Source of the DNA: QWHO01 sp021404945 | GTDB lineage: Bacteria > Vulcanimicrobiota > Xenobia > Xenobiales > QWHO01 | Assembly: GCA_963169765.1 (NCBI GenBank) | Contig: CAUJEN010000192.1 | Span: forward strand, 62,001 to 126,000 | Direction of reading: 5' to 3' | DNA length: 64,000 nt | Part shown: positions 22,006-29,325 of the stretch, one piece after another | How the letters are laid out: every line of letters begins with the position of its first letter | How positions within the stretch are numbered: the stretch's first letter is position 1 | The notes under the pieces: model-generated | Told to the model about the DNA's origin: nothing | The model's database searches: none | What the model saw: the letters and a program-made list of their open reading frames with translations, nothing else | Program-made: the position numbers and the translations under genes

Positions 22006-23415
22006 CTAGTCTTCATCATACCGACCCACTCTCCTGCGACCCTTCTTGCCCGCTGTTGATGAACGAGCGCGATTGGCCAGGTCTTCATCCTTGAGGTGAG
22101 GACGGCCGAGAAGCTCGTCCATCGAGAAGGCCTCTTTGGGGTCAATCCCGATCACCGGCTCGGGAATCTTCTCAATTTCCGCTTTGAACTCGTTCACATC
22201 CATGTCAGGCACGGCCTCAACCTCGGCGAATCGAGAAGGAGTGCTGACCGCCACCATCTCCACGGTCTCTTCGGCTGCAGCCGGACGAGGAGCCGGGCGC
22301 TCGATGCGAGGGGGCGGAGGAGGTGTTTCGGCCGCCAGTTTCTTAAGCTCCTCGCGCTGTTTGGCCTCTACCTCAGCCATCTCGCGGGCCTGAGTCTCGC
22401 TCTTGATGTCGATCTTCCAGCCCGTCAAGCGGGCAGCCAGACGAGCATTCTGGCCTTCCTTGCCAATGGCCAGGGATAACTGGTGATCGGGAACCACGAC
22501 GACCGCCGAGCGATCGCTCTCATACAGGGTCACCCGGCTGACGCGAGCGGGCTGCAGACTGTTTGCCACAAAGAGAATCGAATCGTCCGACCAGGGGATC
22601 ACGTCGATCTTTTCTCCTCGCAACTCATCCACGACCGCCTGAACCCGGCTTCCCTTGGGACCCACGCAGGCACCGACCGGGTCCACCGACGAGTCCAGGG
22701 ACTTCACGGCGATCTTCGAGCGCAAACCGGCTTCGCGGACGACCGCTTTCACCTGGATGATGCCCTGACGAATCTCGGGAACCTCGAGCTCGAACAAACG
22801 CATGAGAAAGCCCGGCTGAGCCCTGGAAAGCACCACCTGGGGCCCGCGAGCCGAATTCTTGACCTCCATGACGTAGGCCTTGATACGGTCTCCGTGGCGG
22901 AACCACTCATTGTGTGCCTGCTCACTGGGAGGAATGACGCCTTCAGCCCGGCCGAGATCGATGAGCACGTTGCGATGCTCATAACGCTGCACCGTGCCGC
23001 TTACCAGCTCACCTTCACGACGGATGTACTCCCCATAAATGACCTCTCGCTCGGCCTCCCGAATGCGCTGCACGATGACCTGCTTGGCCGTTTGAGCTGC
23101 AATCCGCCCGAAGGTATCGTTGGGAACCTCAAGATCAATCTCCATGCCGATGTCGGAATCAGGCGAATAATTCCGAGCTTCCTCCAGCGACATTTCAAGA
23201 CCCGGTTCCTCCACTTCAGGAACGACCAGCTTGCGCTGCCAGATGTGCAGCTCACCCGAATGTCGATCAATCTCTATGATCACATTTTGATTCGGTCCAA
23301 AATTGCGCTTATAAGCGGCAACCAGGGCATCTTCAATGGCATGCAGCAGCATATCGAGCGGAATATTTCGCTCCTTCTCGATCTGTTTGAGTGCACTCAA
23401 AAAGTCGGAGTTCAT
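22006..23415 (-). CDS. nusA: Transcription termination/antitermination factor NusA
   Basis: The 469-residue protein has the NusA N-domain (ALKQIEKERNIPLDMLLHAI), an S1 domain (GELVSGTVQRYEHRNVLIDLG) and two KH domains (VGACVGPKGSRVQAVVDEL, then LAIGKEGQNARLAARLTGW). A Pro/Glu-rich C-terminal region of about 110 residues replaces the acidic repeats of E. coli. It binds RNA polymerase and controls pausing and termination. The ATG has a GGAGGAGG site. The 160-bp leader between rimP and nusA carries two strong hairpins, which may regulate its expression. Confidence 0.96.
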   Translation of the reverse strand: MNSDFLSALKQIEKERNIPLDMLLHAIEDALVAAYKRNFGPNQNVIIEIDRHSGELHIWQRKLVVPEVEEPGLEMSLEEARNYSPDSDIGMEIDLEVPNDTFGRIAAQTAKQVIVQRIREAEREVIYGEYIRREGELVSGTVQRYEHRNVLIDLGRAEGVIPPSEQAHNEWFRHGDRIKAYVMEVKNSARGPQVVLSRAQPGFLMRLFELEVPEIRQGIIQVKAVVREAGLRSKIAVKSLDSSVDPVGACVGPKGSRVQAVVDELRGEKIDVIPWSDDSILFVANSLQPARVSRVTLYESDRSAVVVVPDHQLSLAIGKEGQNARLAARLTGWKIDIKSETQAREMAEVEAKQREELKKLAAETPPPPPRIERPAPRPAAAEETVEMVAVSTPSRFAEVEAVPDMDVNEFKAEIEKIPEPVIGIDPKEAFSMDELLGRPHLKDEDLANRARSSTAGKKGRRRVGRYDED

Positions 23416-23464
23416 TCCCAGGTTCCTCCTCCGGGGTGGCTAGAAGTCCGGCCGCAAACCCCCA

Positions 23465-23495
23465 TGTGGTGTCGGAGGGAACCTCCGCCACCACA
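23465..23495 (-). promoter_or_regulatory. Long hairpin in the rimP-nusA spacer
   Basis: TGTGGTGTCGGAGG at 23465-23478 pairs with CCTCCGCCACCACA at 23482-23495: a 14-bp stem with one mismatch and a 3-nt loop. No T-run follows on the minus strand, so it is more likely an RNA processing or protein-binding site than a terminator. Confidence 0.5.
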
Positions 23496-23529
23496 CGATA
23501 TTGTAGGCGGCAGGACTGCTAGCACAATA

Positions 23530-23576
23530 TGTTGCGCGTCGCGCAGGCGGAAGATCACGGGGTTCCGGCTGCGCTC
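23530..23576 (-). repeat. Palindromic repeat, family 2, copy B, abutting the rimP stop
   Basis: On the plus strand GCGCAGGCGGAA (23541-23552) and TTCCGGCTGCGC (23563-23574) form 12-nt arms with one mismatched pair around a 10-nt loop. Read on the minus strand, the sequence after the rimP TAG is GAGCGCAGCCGGAACCCC, nearly identical to the sequence after the infB TAG. Confidence 0.6.
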
Positions 23577-23870
23577 CTAGGGAGTCGATTCGCTGGCGGG
23601 TTTCTCGGAGGGAACTCCAGGGGAGGATACCTCCAAGAAGTAACGATGGCGAATCAAGTCCAGTTCATCCAATCGTCGCGAGAGCGGCCGATGCAGTCGT
23701 TCACAGTCCTGCACCCGCACGCCACCCTGGCGATTCACGATGATGCTCAGGCACCAACCGATATCCTGTTGCTGGTAATCGATGCGCACCAGCTCAAGTT
23801 GGTGTTCCAGCGCCAACTTGCGAACCTCGCGCTCCATTTGCTCCAGGATCCTGGGGCTGAGCTTGGACAT
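23577..23870 (-). CDS. rimP: Ribosome maturation factor RimP, short form
   Basis: The product is 97 residues and contains the RimP N-terminal domain (ELVRIDYQQQDIGWCLSIIV, GGVRVQDCERLHRPLSRRLD, FLEVSSPGV). RimP assists 30S maturation. Normal proteins are about 150 residues with a second SH3-like domain; here the frame stops soon after the SSPGV motif, so the C-terminal domain is absent. No continuation in another frame is evident; the following bases are the family-2 repeat. It is the first gene of the nusA-infB operon, preceded by two terminator-like hairpins. Confidence 0.85.
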   Translation of the reverse strand: MSKLSPRILEQMEREVRKLALEHQLELVRIDYQQQDIGWCLSIIVNRQGGVRVQDCERLHRPLSRRLDELDLIRHRYFLEVSSPGVPSEKPASESTP

Positions 23871-23907
23871 CCCTGCTTCCTTTCCTCAGACTGACCGTCT
23901 CCCAAAC

Positions 23908-23940
23908 AAAAACGGGCTCAGTCCGCTCAACGGAGCCCGT
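23908..23940 (-). terminator. Terminator or attenuator upstream of rimP
   Basis: On the minus strand ACGGGCTC (23940-23933) pairs with GAGCCCGT (23919-23912), followed by TTTTTG. It lies 38 nt before the rimP start, so it could either end dnaN transcription or attenuate the rimP operon. Confidence 0.65.
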
Positions 23941-23964
23941 ACGTGTCTATCTGTGCTCCAAAAG

Positions 23965-23990
23965 AAAAGAGTGGGATTTCCCACTCTTTT
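23965..23990. terminator. Terminator after dnaN
   Basis: AAAAGAGTGGGA at 23965-23976 and TCCCACTCTTTT at 23979-23990 form a 12-bp stem with A/T tracts on both sides, so it can act in either direction. It is about 60 nt after the dnaN stop. Confidence 0.75.
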
Positions 23991-24053
23991 CCTCAAGCGG
24001 AATTTGAGCAAACGAAACTATATCACAAGGCTGCTTGGCTTGGCAAGGCAACC

Positions 24054-25208
24054 TCAGGACGCCACACCAACACGAGCTTGCTCTTCGAGAACCGGCTCGC
24101 GCAGGCGCACAGGCATCAATACATAGTCAAATCCAGTCTCACCATAGGGCCGCAGGACAGCACTGCGAGTCTCATCCTGGAGACTGAACTCGAGCTCTTC
24201 AGCCTCGAGCACGGACAAACCATCCGCAATGTAGCGCCCATTGAAAGCGATGGTCAATTCATCTCCCTCAAGCACCACCGGAATCTCCTCCCGCCCGCTG
24301 CCAAGGTCAGGGGTGTTGGCTGAAACCCTCAGGCGATCAGAGCTGAAGTCGAGCCGTACGAGGTGCGGAGACTGCTTTTCCTGGGCCACGATCAACATCC
24401 GCTTCATACCCTCTAGCAGGTTATCCCTGCCAACTCGACAGGTTCTCTGGAAGCTCCGGGGGATGACTTTCTCGAAATCCGGGAAAGTGCCCTCGAGCAG
24501 CCGACAGTGCATCGAGGTCATGGGCAGGTGAAAAAAGACCTGACCGGCGGTGAAAGCCACTCTGACATCCTCGTCGTCGTTACTCAAGACTCGCACCAAC
24601 TCCAAAAGTGCTCTCGCAGGGATCACCGCCGAGGTATCTCGAGCCTCGTCAAGGGGTAGGTCGCGGCGCATGCAGGCAAGACGCCGCCCATCCGTCCCAA
24701 CCAGGGTGATGGAGTCTGCTTTGAGCAGTGTGAGCAGTCCGGTCATCACGGCCCGCGTCTCCTCCTGGCTAGCGGCAGCGACGGCCACTCGTCGAACCAT
24801 CGTTTTGAGCAGGCCCTGACGAAGACAGATCGTCTGGCCCTCATCGGGGGAGGGCAGAGAAGGGAACTCCTCGGCAGGCAGAGTGGATACTTGAAACTCG
24901 GACCGTCGCGAGCGGACCGCCAGCAACCCTTCCTGAACCAGCTTCAACTCGACCGGACCGGCGGGAAGTTTGGCCACAATCTCGCTCATCAAACGCGCCG
25001 GACAGGTCAAGGAGCCTGGCTCCTCAACCTGAGCCGGGAGTCGCGTCTGTAAGCCAAGATCGAGATCGGTGGCTGTAAGCTCCAGTGTCTCCTGACCGGC
25101 TTTCAGTAAGACGTGGCTGAGGATGGGCAGCGGGCTACGGCCGTGAATGGCTCGCGAAGCGACCTGCAGACCTTCCTCGAGTTGAGCTTTTTCTATGTGC
25201 ACATGCAT
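24054..25208 (-). CDS. dnaN: DNA polymerase III sliding clamp (beta)
   Basis: The 384-residue protein has the three-domain clamp architecture: N-terminal AIHGRSPLPILSHVLLKAG, middle VIPARALLELVRVL, and C-terminal IAFNGRYIADGLSVLEAEELEF ending in YVLMPVRL. It encircles DNA and tethers the polymerase. AAGGAGG lies 13 nt before the ATG, longer than usual. It is separated from dnaA by a 316-bp regulatory spacer and followed by rimP rather than recF-gyrB. Confidence 0.97.
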   Translation of the reverse strand: MHVHIEKAQLEEGLQVASRAIHGRSPLPILSHVLLKAGQETLELTATDLDLGLQTRLPAQVEEPGSLTCPARLMSEIVAKLPAGPVELKLVQEGLLAVRSRRSEFQVSTLPAEEFPSLPSPDEGQTICLRQGLLKTMVRRVAVAAASQEETRAVMTGLLTLLKADSITLVGTDGRRLACMRRDLPLDEARDTSAVIPARALLELVRVLSNDDEDVRVAFTAGQVFFHLPMTSMHCRLLEGTFPDFEKVIPRSFQRTCRVGRDNLLEGMKRMLIVAQEKQSPHLVRLDFSSDRLRVSANTPDLGSGREEIPVVLEGDELTIAFNGRYIADGLSVLEAEELEFSLQDETRSAVLRPYGETGFDYVLMPVRLREPVLEEQARVGVAS

Positions 25209-25257
25209 GGTAGCTGATGAACCTCCTTGATCGATCTAATTAACCGTCATCATAGTA

Positions 25258-25401
25258 CCTGGGGAACCTGGGGAAAAACTCTGAGTGCTAGTTTTTAAGA
25301 GCGTTTGATGCTGCCAGGTCCTGGGGAAGCGCATGGGATCTTTTTCAAGTTCATGCCCAGGCGCCCAAGATATGCAGATCCCATGGCGGATGTTCCCCAG
25401 G
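25258..25401. promoter_or_regulatory. Repeated CCTGGGGAA sites and large dyad between dnaA and dnaN
   Basis: CCTGGGGAA occurs as an exact tandem pair (25258-25266, 25267-25275), again at 25320-25328, and inverted at 25393-25401. The last two also flank CATGGGATCT (25332-25341) and AGATCCCATG (25376-25385), giving a large two-part dyad. It lies in the upstream region of dnaN and may bind a regulator; DnaA is a candidate because a similar CTGGGGAAAA occurs at the origin. Confidence 0.5.
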
Positions 25402-25456
25402 AGTGTTGAATGATATTCACATAGTTACCCCCAGGACTTGAATGAAAATCAAGACT

Positions 25457-25493
25457 AAAAAAACCACGACACTGAATGGGGGTCAGCGTCGTG
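25457..25493 (-). terminator. dnaA terminator
   Basis: On the minus strand CACGACGCTG (25493-25484) pairs with CAGTGTCGTG (25474-25465), one G-T pair, followed by seven T residues. It is about 30 nt after the dnaA stop, so dnaN is probably expressed mainly from its own promoter. Confidence 0.85.
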
Positions 25494-25524
25494 AAAGTTG
25501 ACCAGTGGTTGACTCGAGCTCGGC

Positions 25525-26889
25525 TCAACGGGAAAGCTCCTTGAGGCGCTGGGTAATGTTGTCCAGGCTGGTTTTGTAGAAAGTGTCCGAGAGGTTCTCT
25601 TCCACCTTGCGATAAGCGTGCATGACGGTGGTGTGGTCCTTGCCGCCGAATTGAAGTCCTATTTCGGGATAAGAAGCCCCGATCATCTCCTTACAAAGGT
25701 ACATGGCAACCTGTCGGGGACGAACAACGCGCTGGTCACGTCTTTTCCCGAGAATGTCGGCCAGTGTGATGCCAAAATATTCAGCTACGATTTCCTGGAT
25801 CGAGCGGATATCCAGGATCTGGACCGGAGAGTCGCTGAGCAAGCCCTGAAGCGCCTCCATTGCCAGAGTCAAGTTGACGGGTTTTCGCTGCAGCGAGCTA
25901 TAGGCCACAACCCTTGTCAAAGCCCCCTCGAGCTCGCGAATGTTGGAGGGAATCTTTTCGGCAATGAGGGCCGTTACGTCATGGGGTATCGGAACGCCGC
26001 ATTTTTCGGCCTTCTTGCGCAAGATGGCCGTGCGAGTTTCCACGTCAGGAGGCTGAATGTCAGCGATCATGCCCCATTCGAAACGAGAGCGGAGCCGGTC
26101 CTCAAGAGTTGGGATTTGCTTGGGAGGGCGATCGCTGGATATGACAATCTGTTTGTAGGCCCCGTGGAGCTCGTTGAAGGTGTGAAAAAACTCCTCTTGT
26201 GTGCGTTCCTTGTTTGCCAGAAATTGGATGTCATCGACCAGCAAGACATCGACGTTGCGGTACATCCTCCGAAACTTGTTCATTTGAGCCTCGGAGATGG
26301 AGTCGATCATCTCATTGGTGAAGCGTTCCGCTGACATATAGACGACTCGGGCCTTCCGGCGCTTTTGCAGAACAGCGTGACCAATGGCATGCATGAGGTG
26401 CGTTTTGCCTAAACCCACTCCCCCATAGATAAACAATGGGTTGTAGGCTTTGGCGGGACTGTCAGCGACTGCCCTGGCCGCAGCTGCGGCCAGGTTATTT
26501 CCACTGCCCTGGATGTAAGCATCAAAGGTGTAGCGGGGATTCAAAAGGAGATCATCGGCGCGCTCGGGCTCGCTGTCTCGAGTTTCGGGACGATGCTCAG
26601 AGGCCTGCTCGCCTCCTTCATTGCGTAGCGCTACAAATTCGACCAGAAAATCCTCGCCGGTGACCTTCCGAAGAACAGTCCGGACGATCTCGCGATTTTG
26701 AGTCTTGGCTAGAAAGTCGCGGGAAAAAGGCCCGGTAACGCCAACCTTGAGGAGGTTGCCATCCACTGAAAGCGGTCGACTGCCCTGCAGGGAGTTGTGC
26801 ACCGGTGAGTCCAGCGTGCTCTCCAGAACGTCCAAGCAGTTGGACCAGATTGGGTAAAAGTCTGTTGTCGGGCTGTCCTTGCCGGACAT
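25525..26889 (-). CDS. dnaA: Chromosomal replication initiator DnaA
   Basis: The 454-residue protein has the N-terminal domain I, then NPRYTFDAYIQGSGNNLAAA, Walker A GGVGLGKTHLMHAIGH, Walker B VLLVDDIQFL, and C-terminal domain IV with the DNA-binding signature GGKDHTTVMHAYRKVEE. It unwinds the origin. It is leftward, divergent from rpmH, with DnaA boxes in the 480-bp spacer upstream, which probably include its own autoregulatory sites. Confidence 0.98.
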   Translation of the reverse strand: MSGKDSPTTDFYPIWSNCLDVLESTLDSPVHNSLQGSRPLSVDGNLLKVGVTGPFSRDFLAKTQNREIVRTVLRKVTGEDFLVEFVALRNEGGEQASEHRPETRDSEPERADDLLLNPRYTFDAYIQGSGNNLAAAAARAVADSPAKAYNPLFIYGGVGLGKTHLMHAIGHAVLQKRRKARVVYMSAERFTNEMIDSISEAQMNKFRRMYRNVDVLLVDDIQFLANKERTQEEFFHTFNELHGAYKQIVISSDRPPKQIPTLEDRLRSRFEWGMIADIQPPDVETRTAILRKKAEKCGVPIPHDVTALIAEKIPSNIRELEGALTRVVAYSSLQRKPVNLTLAMEALQGLLSDSPVQILDIRSIQEIVAEYFGITLADILGKRRDQRVVRPRQVAMYLCKEMIGASYPEIGLQFGGKDHTTVMHAYRKVEENLSDTFYKTSLDNITQRLKELSR

Positions 26890-27064
26890 AGGGCGGTCGG
26901 CCTCCTGAAGCTTCTACTGGTTCCCGTGCTGCCTGAGCGGTCCCGGAGGGTTGCTCCAGGCCAGGGTCGGATCGGAGCAACCCGGTGTAACGACGGGATT
27001 TCCACGAGAGTTAGCGGGCTTCGGGTGGCCAGAATGGGATTCCTACCGAAACATGACCGAAACC

Positions 27065-27283
27065 AAATCCACATTTTCCACAGAGTTATTCACTGTCTGT
27101 GGAAAACTTTCGAAGGTGGCGGCAGGATGAGTCTTGGGTGATCTGGCTCAAACGCGCTTTCGGATTCCATCCATCCTTAACTTTCGTGGGATGAAGCAGA
27201 ATCGGTCTCGAGCCGATGGGAAGAAATCCCTTTCTGACAGTTTTCTCTGGGTTTTCCACAGACTTTCCCACAGCTGGGGAAAA
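27065..27283. other. Probable replication origin (oriC), DnaA-box cluster
   Basis: DnaA-box-like 9-mers: AAATCCACA 27065-27073, TTTTCCACA 27074-27082, TTATTCACT 27086-27094, reverse TTTTCCACA 27098-27106, TTTTCCACA 27252-27260, TTTCCCACA 27264-27272 and reverse TTTTCCCCA 27275-27283. Three are exact TTTTCCACA. The spacer between dnaA and rpmH (26890-27370) has no gene, and genes diverge from it, as expected of an origin. Confidence 0.75.
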
Positions 27284-27294
27284 GTGGTCTCAAG

Positions 27295-27323
27295 TTGACA
27301 GTCACGACGGTCGGACGTATACT
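27295..27323 (+). promoter_or_regulatory. rpmH promoter
   Basis: A perfect TTGACA (27295-27300), a 17-bp spacer and TATACT (27318-27323), 47 bp before the rpmH start and adjoining the DnaA boxes. Confidence 0.85.
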
Positions 27324-27370
27324 CTCGGGGCCTACGGGCCTTTTTTCTTTTTATCCATTTTGGAGGAGCT

Positions 27371-27505
27371 ATGAAACGCACCTATCAGCCGAAGAAGCGG
27401 ACGCGCAAAACAGAGCACGGCTTTTTCAAGAGGATGGCCAGCTCGAGTGGACGCCGTGTGCTGTCAGCCCGTCGCCGCAAGGGACGAAAGCGTCTGTCAC
27501 TTTAG
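27371..27505 (+). CDS. rpmH: 50S ribosomal protein L34
   Basis: 44 residues, MKRTYQPKKRTRKTEHGF through RKGRKRLSL, matching L34 end to end. AGGAG lies 3 nt before the ATG. It is first in the rightward rpmH-rnpA-yidD-yidC-jag operon, with a consensus promoter. Confidence 0.98.
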   Translation: MKRTYQPKKRTRKTEHGFFKRMASSSGRRVLSARRRKGRKRLSL

Positions 27506-27506
27506 G

Positions 27507-27863
27507 TTGGAGACCTTGAAGAAGGCCCGGGATTTCGACCGGGTCTTTCGCCAGGGACGAGCTTGGAGCGGGCCCGAGTTTTCAGTCATTGTCTATCGGC
27601 GTCAGCGGGGCACGGGAAGGGTCGGGTTCTGCGTCAGCAAGAAGCTTGGTGGAGCCGTTCAGCGCAACCGTTTGCGCCGCCGGTTGCGGGAGGTTTACCG
27701 TTTGAGCAAGGAGAAGCTTGCGGCGCGATGGGATCTGGTGATTCTGGCCCGCAGCCCCGCGATGACGGCGACCTACCGACAACTGGAGGAGCTGTTTGTT
27801 CAACTGGTTCGCAAGGCTCAGATTCTGAAAGAACCTGGCCCATCCGAACTGCCGAAGTCTTGA
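27507..27863 (+). CDS. rnpA: RNase P protein component
   Basis: The ~118-residue basic protein has KKARDFDRVFRQGR at the N-terminus and the RNR motif region GGAVQRNRLRRRLREVYR. It binds the RNase P RNA, whose gene is at 47244-47606, to mature tRNA 5' ends. The start is most likely TTG 27507 (1 nt after the rpmH stop) or TTG 27516, both in frame; no ATG is available close to the conserved N-terminus. Confidence 0.93.
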   Translation: METLKKARDFDRVFRQGRAWSGPEFSVIVYRRQRGTGRVGFCVSKKLGGAVQRNRLRRRLREVYRLSKEKLAARWDLVILARSPAMTATYRQLEELFVQLVRKAQILKEPGPSELPKS

Positions 27864-28045
27864 TTCGCATGTACCAGAGGGTTTCTCGCCATACGCCTGC
27901 AATGTGTCGTTTTCATCCGACGTGCTCGGAGTATACCCGCCAGGCCGTTGTCAAGTACGGGGTCGTGCGAGGCAGTTGGATGGGTTTTCGGCGTATCTTG
28001 CGCTGCCATCCTTGGCATCCGGGCGGCTCGGATCCGGTGAGCTGA
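27860..28045 (+). CDS. yidD: Membrane protein insertion efficiency factor YidD
   Basis: About 61 residues: LIRMYQRVSRHTPAMCRFHPTCSEY followed by GFRRILRCHPWHPGG, with the conserved Cys residues of YidD. It assists YidC-dependent membrane insertion. The best start is TTG 27860, overlapping the rnpA stop as TTGA; ATG 27869 would trim the usual N-terminus. The next gene, yidC, starts 1 nt after the stop, consistent with a functional pair. Confidence 0.9.
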   Translation: MIRMYQRVSRHTPAMCRFHPTCSEYTRQAVVKYGVVRGSWMGFRRILRCHPWHPGGSDPVS

Positions 28046-28046
28046 C

Positions 28047-28730
28047 ATGCGCGAGCTCGAATCGGGGCTGATCTGGGTCTTACAGCAGCTGTATCAGGTA
28101 ACCGACGACTGGGGCTTGGCCATCATTGGTTTTGCTATTCTGATCAAGGTCCTGCTCTATCCACTGACTCAGAAGACTTACAAGTCGATGAAGGATATGC
28201 AGCGAGTCCAGCCTGAGATGGAAAAGCTTCAGAAACTGTACAAAGGTGACCCTGAGAAGCTTCACACCGAGACGATGGCCCTCTACAAGCGGCACAAGGT
28301 GAATCCACTGAGTGGTTGCCTCCCGGTCTTATTGCAGATGCCCGTGGTTATCTGTATCTGGGGTGCGATTACCCACCAGCCAGAAATTTTTGAGAAGGCC
28401 TATTTCCTCTGGATTCACCCTGGTCCCTTGCAGAATTTGTTTCCAGAATTGGTAGCCAGCAGCCTGGCCGGGCGTGACTTGCCCATGCTGATCTTCTATG
28501 CCCTGACCATGTATTTGTCGCAAAAGCTGACCCCATCCCAGAGCTCCGGGCCTATCAATCAGGGAATGCTAGCGATTTTCATGACAGGAATGATTACTTA
28601 CGTCGCCTGGGTGGGTAAGTTTCCCTGCGCCATGCTCTTGTACTGGAGCGTTTTTACTTTCCTGACCCTGGCTCAGCAAGCTTTTATCATGCGGTCGTCG
28701 GACAAGCCAGCCCCCGACCAGAACGCCTGA
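28047..28730 (+). CDS. yidC: Membrane insertase YidC/Oxa1
   Basis: The 227-residue protein contains the Oxa1 core only (GFAILIKVLLYPLTQKTYKSM, PEMEKLQKLYKGDPEKL, NPLSGCLPVLLQMPV) with five membrane segments. It lacks the large periplasmic P1 domain found in Proteobacteria and the lipoprotein signal found in Firmicutes. It inserts membrane proteins with or without SecYEG. Its position between yidD and jag is the standard order. Confidence 0.93.
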   Translation: MRELESGLIWVLQQLYQVTDDWGLAIIGFAILIKVLLYPLTQKTYKSMKDMQRVQPEMEKLQKLYKGDPEKLHTETMALYKRHKVNPLSGCLPVLLQMPVVICIWGAITHQPEIFEKAYFLWIHPGPLQNLFPELVASSLAGRDLPMLIFYALTMYLSQKLTPSQSSGPINQGMLAIFMTGMITYVAWVGKFPCAMLLYWSVFTFLTLAQQAFIMRSSDKPAPDQNA

Positions 28731-28770
28731 ACCATAGAAACGTTCCTAATCCGAGAGGGAGGGTTGATCA

Positions 28771-29325
28771 ATGCCTGAAGAATTTGATGTGGAAGAGGAG
28801 TATGAAGCGGAGGCTCCTGCTCGAAACTCGACGCGCGTGAGCGCTCCACGCGAGGCGGATTTTGAAGATGAGGAAGAAGACCCTGTTGCTGACCTTCTCT
28901 ACGACATCCTTGATCTCATGGGCTTTGACGCCGACATCGAGTATGAAGAGCGCGAGGATCATGTACGCTATCATATCGAGGGCCCTGAGTTAGGCGCTTT
29001 GATCGGTCGTCACGGCAGCACCCTTGAAGCGATGCAGTTTCTGGTGGGCGTGATCAACGCCCGCAAGAAACTTGTCGATTACAAGGTCGTTTTGGATGTC
29101 GAGGGCTACCGCGATCGCCGGGAGCGTCAACTGCGCGATCTTGCCCGGCGCTCTGCGGCGCGAGCTCAACGTGAGGGACGAAAGGTGGTGTTGGCCCCTA
29201 TGCCGGCTGGAGACCGTCGGGTCATCCACCTGGCCCTGGCTGATCATCCGCGGATTCGCACCTATTCCGAGGGAGAAGAGCCGGACAGGTGTGTGGTGGT
29301 GTCCCCCGGCTCCAAGGACCTCTGA
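28771..29325 (+). CDS. jag: RNA-binding protein Jag/KhpB
   Basis: The 184-residue protein has an acidic N-terminus of about 40 residues instead of a classic Jag-N domain, a KH domain (IEGPELGALIGRHGSTLEAM) and an R3H domain (RDLARRSAARAQREGRKV, HLALADHPRIRTYSEGEE). Homologues bind RNA and influence cell elongation in Firmicutes. A GAGGGAGGG site lies before ATG 28771. The mnmE frame starts within or immediately at its end. Confidence 0.92.
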   Translation: MPEEFDVEEEYEAEAPARNSTRVSAPREADFEDEEEDPVADLLYDILDLMGFDADIEYEEREDHVRYHIEGPELGALIGRHGSTLEAMQFLVGVINARKKLVDYKVVLDVEGYRDRRERQLRDLARRSAARAQREGRKVVLAPMPAGDRRVIHLALADHPRIRTYSEGEEPDRCVVVSPGSKDL

